A stretch of 36,782 nucleotides of DNA from a virus, in the IMG/VR virus record IMGVR_UViG_3300005337_000015, positions 1-36,782 of that record, one strand, 5' to 3'. The position numbers were made by a program, and so were the translations under genes. The notes below the pieces were generated by a model that was given only the letters and a program-made list of their open reading frames with translations, had not been told where the DNA came from and ran no database searches. How positions within the stretch are numbered: the first letter of the stretch is position 1; each line of letters opens with the position of its first letter. Shown here one piece after another: positions 5,981-10,985 of the stretch.

Positions 5981-6252
5981 GCTGCCTCCCAAGCTTTAAC
6001 AGCAACATCGGTTACTTTGAATACAGCAGTAATTTTTCGCAATTGAACATCAGCACGTGCTGAAATTTTGCTGGCGTTGGTAGGCCCCGTTTCAGCTAAC
6101 TGCTGCAAGCCTTTTGTTGTGCCAAAATAAATAGCCATCCTCGCTCCAACTAAATCAATTACATCGCCGCGAGTGTCTTCTGCATAGCCAAAGAACACCC
6201 CGCGATGTTCGGTAGTTACGATAACGGCTTGGAGATTTTCAGTATTGCTCAT
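5977..6252 (-). CDS. DUF6948-like phage protein
   Basis: Encodes 91 residues beginning MSNTENLQAVIVTTEHRGVF. The ATG at 6252 is chosen because AAGGAAG lies 6 nt upstream; a longer frame to 6300 would run into the promoter -10. Family-like features are VVTTEHRGVFFGYAEDTRGD, an IDLVGARMAIYFGTTKGLQQ core and a C-terminal ITAVFKVTDVAVKAWE. Members are common first genes of early phage operons; the role is unknown. It is the first gene of the leftward block here. Confidence 0.7.
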   Translation of the reverse strand: MSNTENLQAVIVTTEHRGVFFGYAEDTRGDVIDLVGARMAIYFGTTKGLQQLAETGPTNASKISARADVQLRKITAVFKVTDVAVKAWEAA

Positions 6253-6281
6253 GATGCTTCCTTTAGTTGGTAGGCAACTGA

Positions 6282-6310
6282 ACAATACATTGTCCCGCAC
6301 AAGAAATCAA
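6282..6310 (-). promoter_or_regulatory. Main leftward early promoter
   Basis: On the minus strand TTGATT (6305-6310) and TATTGT (6282-6287) are 17 bp apart, 30 bp upstream of the DUF6948-like gene. The shared TGCTTGATT 9-mer covers 6305-6313 and an ATCGCGCA box (6316-6323) lies just upstream of the -35. It would transcribe the whole 6252-164 block. Confidence 0.65.
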
Positions 6311-6332
6311 GCACAATCGCGCAAAATATTTC

Positions 6333-6361
6333 TTGCTATGTTCGACGCACGAGCGTATCTT
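6333..6361 (+). promoter_or_regulatory. Rightward early promoter
   Basis: TTGCTA (6333-6338) and TATCTT (6356-6361) are separated by 17 bp. The predicted transcript has a leader of about 190 nt with several hairpins before the first gene at 6556. It diverges from the leftward promoter 23 bp away. The 9-mer GTATCTTGA overlapping its -10 (6355-6363) is repeated at 6391-6399. Confidence 0.55.
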
Positions 6362-6384
6362 GAGATTGCAGCAGGCGGCTATAC

Positions 6385-6418
6385 GGCGTAGTATCTTGAT
6401 ACGCCTAGAGCACTAGGC
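6385..6418 (+). ncRNA. Two adjacent leader hairpins
   Basis: GGCGTA (6385-6390) pairs with TACGCC (6400-6405) across 9 nt. GCCTA (6403-6407) pairs with TAGGC (6414-6418) across 6 nt. The stems share three bases, so they are mutually exclusive at the edge or abut after fraying. They lie 25-60 nt into the predicted rightward leader. They could equally be DNA operator sites. Confidence 0.45.
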
Positions 6419-6452
6419 AGCCTCTTGGCGGGGGCGAAAATCAGCACTAAAC

Positions 6453-6543
6453 AAGGCTAGTTATGCTTTGTGTCGGGTTTCGTTTGGTGCACCCGATCCG
6501 CCAACCGGGAAACCGGACAAAGCATAACTAGCCTTTTCTTTTG
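6453..6543 (+). ncRNA. Three-way-junction leader RNA with U-rich end (attenuator or antitermination element)
   Basis: A perfect 19-bp helix, AAGGCTAGTTATGCTTTGT (6453-6471) with 6517-6535, closes two internal hairpins. These are TCGGGT/ACCCGA (6473-6478 and 6491-6496) and CCGG-GAAA-CCGG (6505-6516), which has a GNRA tetraloop stacked against the long helix. TTTTCTTTT follows immediately at 6534-6542. The element ends 13 bp before the first rightward gene. The helix plus U tract could act as an intrinsic terminator regulating the replication operon, or as a structured antitermination signal such as the put sites of HK022. Structure is directly visible; role is inferred. Confidence 0.65.
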
Positions 6544-6555
6544 TGGAGCACAAAG

Positions 6556-6765
6556 ATGCAAATCTATTTTTCGGGGGAAAGCTCTTCATTTGAAGTCGCC
6601 AATCTCTGCGCCTCACCAGAAACTCAGGATTTTTCTGTTTTCCTGAATGATGAAAAAAACGACCATTCTTATTTTTTGTTGTCGCCTGGAGCGGCTCGTC
6701 GCCTTGCAAGGCAACTTATTGATGCAGCAGAGCTAATTGAAGTAGCTGAACGCGATGGGAGCTAG
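6556..6765 (+). CDS. Unknown first gene of the rightward operon (69 residues)
   Basis: ATG at 6556 with GGAG 8 nt upstream; a TTG five codons earlier is rejected. The product begins MQIYFSGESSSFEVANLCAS and ends with a helical RRLARQLIDAAELIEVAERD segment. The VFLNDEKNDHSYFLLSPGAARRLA part resembles small phage proteins near replication genes, but no function is known. It ends 2 bp before the DUF1376 gene. Confidence 0.65.
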   Translation: MQIYFSGESSSFEVANLCASPETQDFSVFLNDEKNDHSYFLLSPGAARRLARQLIDAAELIEVAERDGS

Positions 6766-6767
6766 TC

Positions 6768-7541
6768 GTGCACTACTATCAGCACCACATAGGCGATTTC
6801 TTAAAAGACACAAGCAACCTGTCAAATGAGCAGATTGCTGTCTACCTCAAGATGATTTGGATTTACTACACGGACGAAAAGCCATTTGCGAATGAACCAG
6901 AAGATATTGCGTTCGCAGTGCGTTCGGATGAAAAAACTGTGCGTTTGCTTCTGCGTCACTTCTTCAATTTGGAGGATGACGGCTGGCACCAAGTGCGCTG
7001 CGACAAGGAAATAGCTGAGTACCACGGAAAGAAGGAAAAGGCCAAAAACAGTGCGAATGCACGATGGAAGACTGCGTATGCAATGCGACCGCATAGCGAA
7101 CGCAATGCGAATGCACGTAAAAATGATGCTAACCAAGAACCAAGAACCAAGAACCAAGAACCAAGAACCAATAGTAATTCTATTGGCGACTTACCAGTCG
7201 CCAAGGCCAAGCGAGCAACGCAACTGCCTGAAAGCTTCTTCCCTGACGAAACAGGACAAGCGTTAGCAAGAGAACTACGCGTTAGCCAAAGCGAGCTAGA
7301 GAAATTCCGTGACTATCACACGGCTAAAGGCTCAACAATGAAAGACTGGCAAGCAGCATGGAGAACATGGGTGCGTAACGCCGCAAAGTTCTCTATGCAA
7401 ACAAATGGCAACCATAAGCCCAACTCATTTGCAGAACAGAAACAAGCAACCAGTAACACTATCCGAGCCTTTGCCGAATTAGGAAACTTACGTGAACAAC
7501 AAAACGACACTACCTTACGCTTGGGCTTCGAGGATATTTGA
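6768..7541 (+). CDS. DUF1376-type replication initiator-like protein
   Basis: Encodes 257 residues from GTG 6768 (GGAG 7 nt upstream). The N-terminal 85 residues are a clear DUF1376/YdaU-type domain: MHYYQHHIGDFLKDTSNLSN, a helix-turn-helix-like EQIAVYLKMIWIYY, and DEKTVRLLLRHFF. The middle is a basic, disordered linker containing two NQEPRT units encoded by 7-bp direct repeats. The C-terminal part (ESFFPDETGQALARELRVSQ, then WQAAWRTWVRNAAKF) is a small domain typical of primosomal initiators. Such proteins sit where lambda O sits, recruiting helicase loaders to the origin. The next gene overlaps it by 50 bp and looks like a lambda P counterpart. Confidence 0.75.
   Translation: MHYYQHHIGDFLKDTSNLSNEQIAVYLKMIWIYYTDEKPFANEPEDIAFAVRSDEKTVRLLLRHFFNLEDDGWHQVRCDKEIAEYHGKKEKAKNSANARWKTAYAMRPHSERNANARKNDANQEPRTKNQEPRTNSNSIGDLPVAKAKRATQLPESFFPDETGQALARELRVSQSELEKFRDYHTAKGSTMKDWQAAWRTWVRNAAKFSMQTNGNHKPNSFAEQKQATSNTIRAFAELGNLREQQNDTTLRLGFEDI
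7053..7117 (+). repeat. 11-bp direct repeats near the heptamer array
   Basis: GCGAATGCACG occurs at 7053-7063 and 7107-7117, 54 bp apart in the same orientation, inside the DUF1376 gene just upstream of the heptamer repeats. Together they resemble the in-gene iteron layout of lambdoid origins. Confidence 0.6.
7131..7172 (+). repeat. AACCAAG heptamer repeats, candidate origin iterons
   Basis: Five perfect AACCAAG units followed by AACCAAT lie head to tail inside the replication-protein gene. A 7-bp unit in three frames encodes a 7-residue cycle (NQEPRTK), so the array stays open in any frame, but changing the copy number by one shifts the frame of the C-terminal domain. Position inside the initiator gene parallels lambda ori within O. 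Confidence 0.75.
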
Positions 7542-8100
7542 GCGCCTTACCGCGATATACGGGCGAGAGTTCAGCGGGAAATATGAGTCAGGGCAGTTCA
7601 TCGACACTGCCGCAGGAAAGCTTGACTCAGGCATTGCCGGTGCACTTCAGGTTTGGAGAGAAGAGTTAGGCGGTTTCCATGACAAGCCAGAGTGCATTGC
7701 CTATGGACTTGAACACTTGCCGTCTAAAGCGCCAAACATGATTGAGTTCCGTGACCTATGCAGACAAGCCCCTCGCAAAGAGTTGCCACAGATCACCCGG
7801 CAATTCACTGAAGAGGAAATGGCGGCAAACAGGAAGAAGGTGGCGGGCATTACTGCGCAATTAGGAAGAATGGTAATGCCAGCAGGCAATGAAGAAACGA
7901 GGCTGCATCCACATTGGGTAAAGCTAGCGACAGGTGACAATATTCAGCAAAAGAAATTTGAGGATTGGCCACGATGCACTCAGTTAGCAATCATCAAGGC
8001 ATATAAGACAGCAGGTGTTAAATTGAGCGATGCAATAGTGGAATATGCAAAGAAGTCTGGCATGGAGAAGTATTTACCTACAGCGCAACAAGGAGAATGA
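7492..8100 (+). CDS. Putative replication P-like protein (helicase-loader candidate)
   Basis: Encodes 202 residues from GTG 7492 (AGGA 7 nt upstream), overlapping the initiator-like gene by 50 bp. The N-terminal half has ASRIFERLTAIYGREFSGKY, LQVWREELGGF, ECIAYGLEHLPSKAPNMIEF and RDLCRQAP. These resemble the N-terminal domain of lambda-P-like proteins and related DNA-replication accessory proteins. The C-terminal half is helical and lysine-rich. Synteny (initiator then loader) supports the role; no ATPase motif is present, as expected for P and unlike DnaC. Confidence 0.55.
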   Translation: MNNKTTLPYAWASRIFERLTAIYGREFSGKYESGQFIDTAAGKLDSGIAGALQVWREELGGFHDKPECIAYGLEHLPSKAPNMIEFRDLCRQAPRKELPQITRQFTEEEMAANRKKVAGITAQLGRMVMPAGNEETRLHPHWVKLATGDNIQQKKFEDWPRCTQLAIIKAYKTAGVKLSDAIVEYAKKSGMEKYLPTAQQGE

Positions 8101-8101
8101 A

Positions 8102-8269
8102 ATGTTCAGCGTCGGTATTTCAATTTTAATGTTCCTAAAACTGATAGGGTCAATTTTTCGTTTAGATAAACAATCTATTTTTTTTAAATTTGCTGAAATT
8201 GGTTTAGTTATTGGCACTGTATTATGTGTAGCAAGCATTCTTAAATTTCTTTGCACTACGCTGCCATGA
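8102..8269 (+). CDS. Small two-helix membrane protein (55 residues)
   Basis: ATG at 8102 has AAGGAG 6 nt upstream. Hydrophobic segments cover about residues 3-19 (VGISILMFLKLIGSIF) and 31-52 (AEIGLVIGTVLCVASILKFL), separated by RLDKQSIFFKF. Its stop overlaps the next start (ATGA). Function unknown. Confidence 0.65.
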   Translation: MFSVGISILMFLKLIGSIFRLDKQSIFFKFAEIGLVIGTVLCVASILKFLCTTLP

Positions 8270-8607
8270 AAATCAATTCAAGAGCCAAAGGACGGCGTGG
8301 ACAGTTAGCAGCTAGGAATTTGCTGAATGATCGCGGCTGGGGCGTTGTCGAATTAAACTCGGGCACCGCCAGCGAAGACCTGATTGCAACCGACCAAGAC
8401 GGCATAGTTTGGTCTGTGGAAGTCAAGAACACTGTGTCAATCACCAAAGACCACCGATTGCAGGCACAGAAACAGGCCAAGGAGCGACGATCTCCATGGA
8501 TGCTTATGTCCCATATACCAGGCACAAGATCGTGGCTTATACAACGCCAGAACGCCAAGCCATGTGTTTGGCATGAAAAGGATAGCGACGATGATCCTTT
8601 ATCGTGA
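8266..8607 (+). CDS. PD-(D/E)xK nuclease, Holliday-junction-resolvase-like
   Basis: Encodes 113 residues; ATG 8266 overlaps the upstream stop as ATGA. After a basic start (KGRRGQLAARNLLNDRGW) come a strand with SEDLIAT (Asp38) and then VEVKN (Glu52, Lys54). This gives the D-x13-ExK core of the restriction-endonuclease fold. The compact size and the C-terminal PWMLMSHIPGTRSWLIQ strand fit archaeal/phage resolvase-like or VRR-type nucleases. Neighbours NinB and a YbcO-like nuclease place it in recombination and branch resolution. Confidence 0.65.
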   Translation: MKINSRAKGRRGQLAARNLLNDRGWGVVELNSGTASEDLIATDQDGIVWSVEVKNTVSITKDHRLQAQKQAKERRSPWMLMSHIPGTRSWLIQRQNAKPCVWHEKDSDDDPLS

Positions 8608-9007
8608 AATAACTATTCATGGAGTTAGTCAGCTAGCAGGATTAGTTAGCTTGATTAAATCTAATGCGCAGGCTTGTATAGATGCAAAAACGCCTATACG
8701 CGTGATAGTGACGACTGAAGAGCAAAAGCGGAATGCAGAACAAAATCGATATTACTGGGGTATGACGTTAAAGACTATTGCAGAACAAGCATGGGTGGGT
8801 GGCAAGCTGTTTGATGCAGAAACATGGCATGAATACTATGCCAGAAAATTTGGGCCTCACGAAGATGTAGAAATGCCAAACGGAGAAATCGTCAGTATAC
8901 GTAAGTCCACCGCAAAAATGGGCGTCGGTGAGTTTACAGAATACGTTCGGCGAATTGAAAGCGATGCAGCTACGGAGATGGGAGTTATTTTCCCTGCTAT
9001 GCCATGA
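8591..9007 (+). CDS. ninB: NinB-family recombination protein
   Basis: Encodes 138 residues; ATG 8591 follows AGGA by 8 nt and overlaps the nuclease gene by 17 bp. The family signature is strong: RNAEQNRYYWGMTLKTIAEQ, AWVGGKLFDAETWHEYYARK, then FGPHEDVEMPNGEIVSIRKS. The C-terminal MGVGEFTEYVRRIESDAATE helix is also typical. NinB (lambda Orf) binds SSB and single-stranded DNA and helps load annealing proteins, substituting for host RecFOR. It would cooperate with the SSAP and the SSB-like protein of the leftward block. Confidence 0.9.
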   Translation: MILYREITIHGVSQLAGLVSLIKSNAQACIDAKTPIRVIVTTEEQKRNAEQNRYYWGMTLKTIAEQAWVGGKLFDAETWHEYYARKFGPHEDVEMPNGEIVSIRKSTAKMGVGEFTEYVRRIESDAATEMGVIFPAMP

Positions 9008-9198
9008 CATTATACGGGTCAAGTCGGCCGCTTAAAGTTAAAGTGTATTACCCTTTCGTAGACATGTCTGTGAACGAAGAAATTCTCGATGAGAAAATAG
9101 CTCAGGTAAGAAAAGCGGGGCTAGAGCCAGCATGGAAATTTGTAGGAAAACAAACAATGCTTATTGGTTTGGAGGTAAAAAATGTCAACGCTAGTTAA
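9004..9198 (+). CDS. Unknown protein (64 residues)
   Basis: Starts at an ATGA overlap with NinB. The product begins MTLYGSSRPLKVKVYYPFVD and contains EKIAQVRKAGLEPAWKFVGK. It looks like a small alpha/beta protein. The 3' end overlaps the next gene by 17 bp. Function unknown. Confidence 0.6.
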   Translation: MTLYGSSRPLKVKVYYPFVDMSVNEEILDEKIAQVRKAGLEPAWKFVGKQTMLIGLEVKNVNAS

Positions 9199-9343
9199 CT
9201 GGAATAATAAGCCACTCTTAAAAAAAGTGCCAGGTTCTAAGCTTTGGTGGTGTCTCGATCCAGTAAGTCGCTATATTTGGTCGTGTTGCGCAACATCTAA
9301 ATTAGCATATGAAGCTTACAAGACATTTGGTAAAAACAAATGA
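9182..9343 (+). CDS. Small Trp/Cys-containing protein (53 residues)
   Basis: Not obvious by length, but GGAGGT lies 7 nt upstream of ATG 9182 and its stop overlaps the next start (ATGA). It begins MSTLVNWNNKPLLKKVPGSK and contains LWWCLDPVSRYIWSCCATS, then KLAYEAYKTFGKNK. Three cysteines and four tryptophans in 53 residues are striking. Function unknown. Confidence 0.65.
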   Translation: MSTLVNWNNKPLLKKVPGSKLWWCLDPVSRYIWSCCATSKLAYEAYKTFGKNK

Positions 9344-9642
9344 AAAGTCAAGCTATCCGTGATAGTGCTCGCGACGAAGAATGTACGCTGCACATTGTTG
9401 GTGTATGCAACTACGACCCTGCAACTACCATCCTTGCTCACTTGCCAGATGAGTCTCACGGCATGGCAAGGAAAGCAGACGACATTTCATCGTGCTACGC
9501 TTGCTCATCTTGTCATGATTACTTAGACGGCCGCGTGAAGGTGCACGAAGAATGGCACTATGAGCGGGAATGGTATATGCGTAGGGCGCTAGTAAGGACT
9601 TTGCGGCGGCTGATAGAAAAAGAGATACTAAGCTTCAAATAG
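9340..9642 (+). CDS. YbcO/DUF1364-like nuclease
   Basis: Encodes 100 residues beginning MKSQAIRDSARDEECTLHIV. Family-defining features are IRDSARDEECTLHIVGVCNY, an AHLPDESHGMARKADD loop and ACSSCHDYLDGR, a zinc-binding HNH-like centre with paired Cys and His. Lambdoid prophage YbcO proteins of this family are small DNA nucleases encoded next to NinB-type genes, which matches the position here. It is the last gene before the structured noncoding region. Confidence 0.85.
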   Translation: MKSQAIRDSARDEECTLHIVGVCNYDPATTILAHLPDESHGMARKADDISSCYACSSCHDYLDGRVKVHEEWHYEREWYMRRALVRTLRRLIEKEILSFK

Positions 9643-9645
9643 TGC

Positions 9646-9673
9646 TTGATTTATGCCAAAAAAAGTGTATGAT
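9646..9673 (+). promoter_or_regulatory. Sigma70-type promoter of the large noncoding RNA
   Basis: TTGATT (9646-9651) and TATGAT (9668-9673) with a 16-bp spacer, starting 4 bp after the YbcO-like stop codon. The TGCTTGATT 9-mer seen at leftward promoters is present here in rightward orientation (9643-9651). The predicted start near 9679-9681 coincides with the first base pairs of the 5' pseudoknot. This is the best-looking promoter in the window. Confidence 0.7.
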
Positions 9674-9677
9674 TCAC

Positions 9678-9710
9678 TTACACCAAGCCGATAGTGGTGT
9701 AAAACATCGG
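9678..9710 (+). ncRNA. 5' H-type pseudoknot of the large RNA
   Basis: Stem 1 is 8 bp and stem 2 is 5 bp, with 2-nt loops on either side of CCGAT and a 3-nt AAC connector before ATCGG. It would form from the first transcribed bases and could protect the 5' end from RNase E/RppH-type decay or act as a nucleation module. Confidence 0.65.
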
Positions 9711-10020
9711 CAGATCATGACAAAGACCATAACCGCCCTTCGGGGTCCTCAGATTTGTGTGTGATCCGACTGACTCCCGTAAGGAGTCGCCTCAACAGAG
9801 CGTCAGCATAGGGCTATACCGGACGGCAACCCGGTATCTGGAAACAGGGCGCTCTGTTGAGGGTGAGTGCGCAGTGCTGATGCGCAGTGAACTAAATGTT
9901 GTCAAAAGACACGCCTAAAAATCAGTTCGGGCGTAAGCCGGAGATCAGCGCCGGCCGCCCTAAGCTAGCAACAACACACCACACAGCCTAGATCGCTGTG
10001 ACTACACGGCAGAGCTGGCC

Positions 10021-10136
10021 CGACAGGGCGACGCGCACCAATGGGGTTACTGAAAGTGCCAGTTCGATTCTGGCTCGCTTGTCGAGGCTTGGGAGGACGG
10101 GGGCGGTTCGATTCCGTGAAAGGTCGCTGGGCGACA
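10021..10136 (+). ncRNA. tRNA-like double module inside the large RNA
   Basis: GCCAG-TTCGATT-CTGGC (10057-10073) is a textbook T-arm with a seven-base TTCGATT loop. It is enclosed by an acceptor-like helix, CGACA plus GCGA (10021-10031) pairing with TCGC plus TGTCG (10075-10084). Only about 26 nt separate the 5' strand from the T arm, too few for D and anticodon arms together, so this is not a decodable tRNA. A second CGG-TTCGATT-CCG arm follows (about 10104-10117), and a second CGACA (10132-10136) could compete for TGTCG. No CCA is encoded. Confidence 0.55.
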
Positions 10137-10301
10137 AATGACATGACAGTCGGGAAAGACTGGCACCCTCAAAAATAACGGTTAGTAAAGCGCGGAAATC
10201 GTTCTAGACACCGAGTTGGCATGCTTAGTTAGATGCTTAAGCCATAGTTAGCCGTTATCTTTGAAGGTCTACGCATCACTTACTTTGCTTAAGGGATAAG
10301 T

Positions 10302-10508
10302 ATGGGCACTAAAGTATTTTTACTAAGGCAAGAAGCAGAAGCGCTATATGATGCAGTGAAGCAATTGAAAGAACCTGACTATTTTGCATTATTTGGAGCA
10401 AACATCTTAGCAGAGTCGTTCAAGTTTGGCGTTCGACTAGATGATTATGGCAAAGAATATAGAATTGGAGACGCTGCTCCTAATAGCGAAAAGCCGCTTA
10501 AAGCTTAG
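10302..10508 (+). CDS. Unknown protein (68 residues)
   Basis: ATG 10302 follows AAGGGATAAGT. The product begins MGTKVFLLRQEAEALYDAVK and has an amphipathic helical first half, then NILAESFKFGVRLDDYGKEY. It is the first gene after the structured RNA and may be translated from the same transcript. No family recognised. Confidence 0.6.
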   Translation: MGTKVFLLRQEAEALYDAVKQLKEPDYFALFGANILAESFKFGVRLDDYGKEYRIGDAAPNSEKPLKA

Positions 10509-10529
10509 TGTGGTACGTATCTTTCCCGA

Positions 10530-10558
10530 TATCTATCACGCGAACCTAAATCAAGCAA
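10530..10558 (-). promoter_or_regulatory. Candidate antisense promoter facing the large RNA
   Basis: On the minus strand TTGCTT (10553-10558) and TAGATA (10530-10535) have a 17-bp spacer, and TGCTTGATT is present at 10549-10557. It would transcribe leftward across 10508-9650, antisense to the structured RNA. No leftward gene lies downstream before the HNH-free 9642 boundary, so any product would be an antisense RNA. Evidence is motif similarity only. Confidence 0.35.
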
Positions 10559-10579
10559 ACACGCTACTGTTAGTGGTGA

Positions 10580-10648
10580 GGTTGCCGAGCCCGTATGTAG
10601 ACGGACGTTGCCGAATAGACTGCATCAAGCCTGGGCGGGGCTGGCACC
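10580..10648 (+). ncRNA. Second structured intergenic element
   Basis: GGTTGCCGAGCCC (10580-10592) pairs with GGGCTGGCACC (10638-10648) with small bulges, enclosing CCGT/ACGG (10591-10594, 10601-10604). GTTGCCGA is repeated directly inside. It ends about 7 nt before the AGGAGG of the next gene, so it could regulate its translation or be a separate small RNA domain. Confidence 0.45.
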
Positions 10649-10666
10649 AATTCAGCAGGAGGCATT

Positions 10667-10804
10667 ATGTCACTAGATGACTTCAAGAAATGCAGCACAA
10701 GAGCACGTAAGCAGCTAGAGGCAAGTAAGCTAACTGAGGCTCAGTTTACTCATGTGCTATGGGCACTTACGCGTAGATTCTATTTGCAGAAATCAAAATA
10801 CTGA
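10667..10804 (+). CDS. Small basic protein (45 residues)
   Basis: Strong AGGAGG 5 nt upstream of ATG 10667. The product begins MSLDDFKKCSTRARKQLEAS and ends WALTRRFYLQKSKY. It is basic and helical, which would suit nucleic-acid binding. It overlaps the next ORF by 53 bp in another frame. Confidence 0.6.
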   Translation: MSLDDFKKCSTRARKQLEASKLTEAQFTHVLWALTRRFYLQKSKY

Positions 10805-10985
10805 TAGGGATGTTATCTTGTTAGCTTTGCTAATTTATTTTTGCTTATATTTACTGGTTTGCTTATATTTATCGGCAGAAATACTGTGTGATTTTGCTGA
10901 TGCGTTAGGATGTATTTTGCGTAAAAGTGGAGCAATGAGCGATGATAGCGAACGCGATTCAAATAGCATCGATGCGAAGGATTAG
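10752..10985 (+). CDS. Small membrane protein, start uncertain
   Basis: The frame is open for 77 residues. A single long hydrophobic helix (about residues 21-48: VILLALLIYFCLYLLVCLYL onward) is followed by a Ser/Asp-rich cytoplasmic-type tail (SDDSERDSNSIDAKD). The ATG at 10752 lies inside the upstream gene without a good ribosome binding site; a TTG at 10818 just before the hydrophobic segment is possible. Holin-like topology is conceivable but the location is away from the lysis genes. Confidence 0.5.
   Translation: MCYGHLRVDSICRNQNTDRDVILLALLIYFCLYLLVCLYLSAEILCDFADALGCILRKSGAMSDDSERDSNSIDAKD

Larger units (their letters stand above)
9678..10258 (+). ncRNA. Large, highly structured phage noncoding RNA (unclassified)
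   Basis: There is no convincing ORF in either direction but dense complementarity. Listed in order: (1) an H-type pseudoknot, 8-bp TTACACCA/TGGTGTAA (9678-9685, 9695-9702) whose loop CCGAT (9688-9692) pairs with ATCGG (9706-9710). (2) GATCA/TGATC and ACAAA/TTTGT (9713-9766) closing a CCC-TTCG-GGG hairpin. (3) GACTCC/GGAGTC (9772-9788). (4) A 13-bp helix CCTCAACAGAGCG (9790-9802, 9850-9862) around ATACCGG/CCGGTAT. (5) TGCGCA hairpin. (6) TGTTGT/ACAACA enclosing GCCGG/CCGGC. (7) CACAGC/GCTGTG. (8) Two tRNA T-arm-like hairpins. (9) A 10-bp ATAACGGTTA/TAGCCGTTAT helix (10175-10258). Size, complexity and phage location recall GOLLD and ROOL RNAs, but I cannot assign it to either. Confidence 0.7.

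Noticed and set aside
10021-10090. A functional tRNA gene
   Set aside because: The T-arm is excellent but too few bases remain for D and anticodon arms and no CCA is present, so it is called tRNA-like only.
9678-10258. A group I intron or a tmRNA
   Set aside because: I could not find the conserved P/Q/R/S core or a split exon for an intron, nor a resume codon with tag reading frame and CCA end for tmRNA. A covariance-model search would decide.
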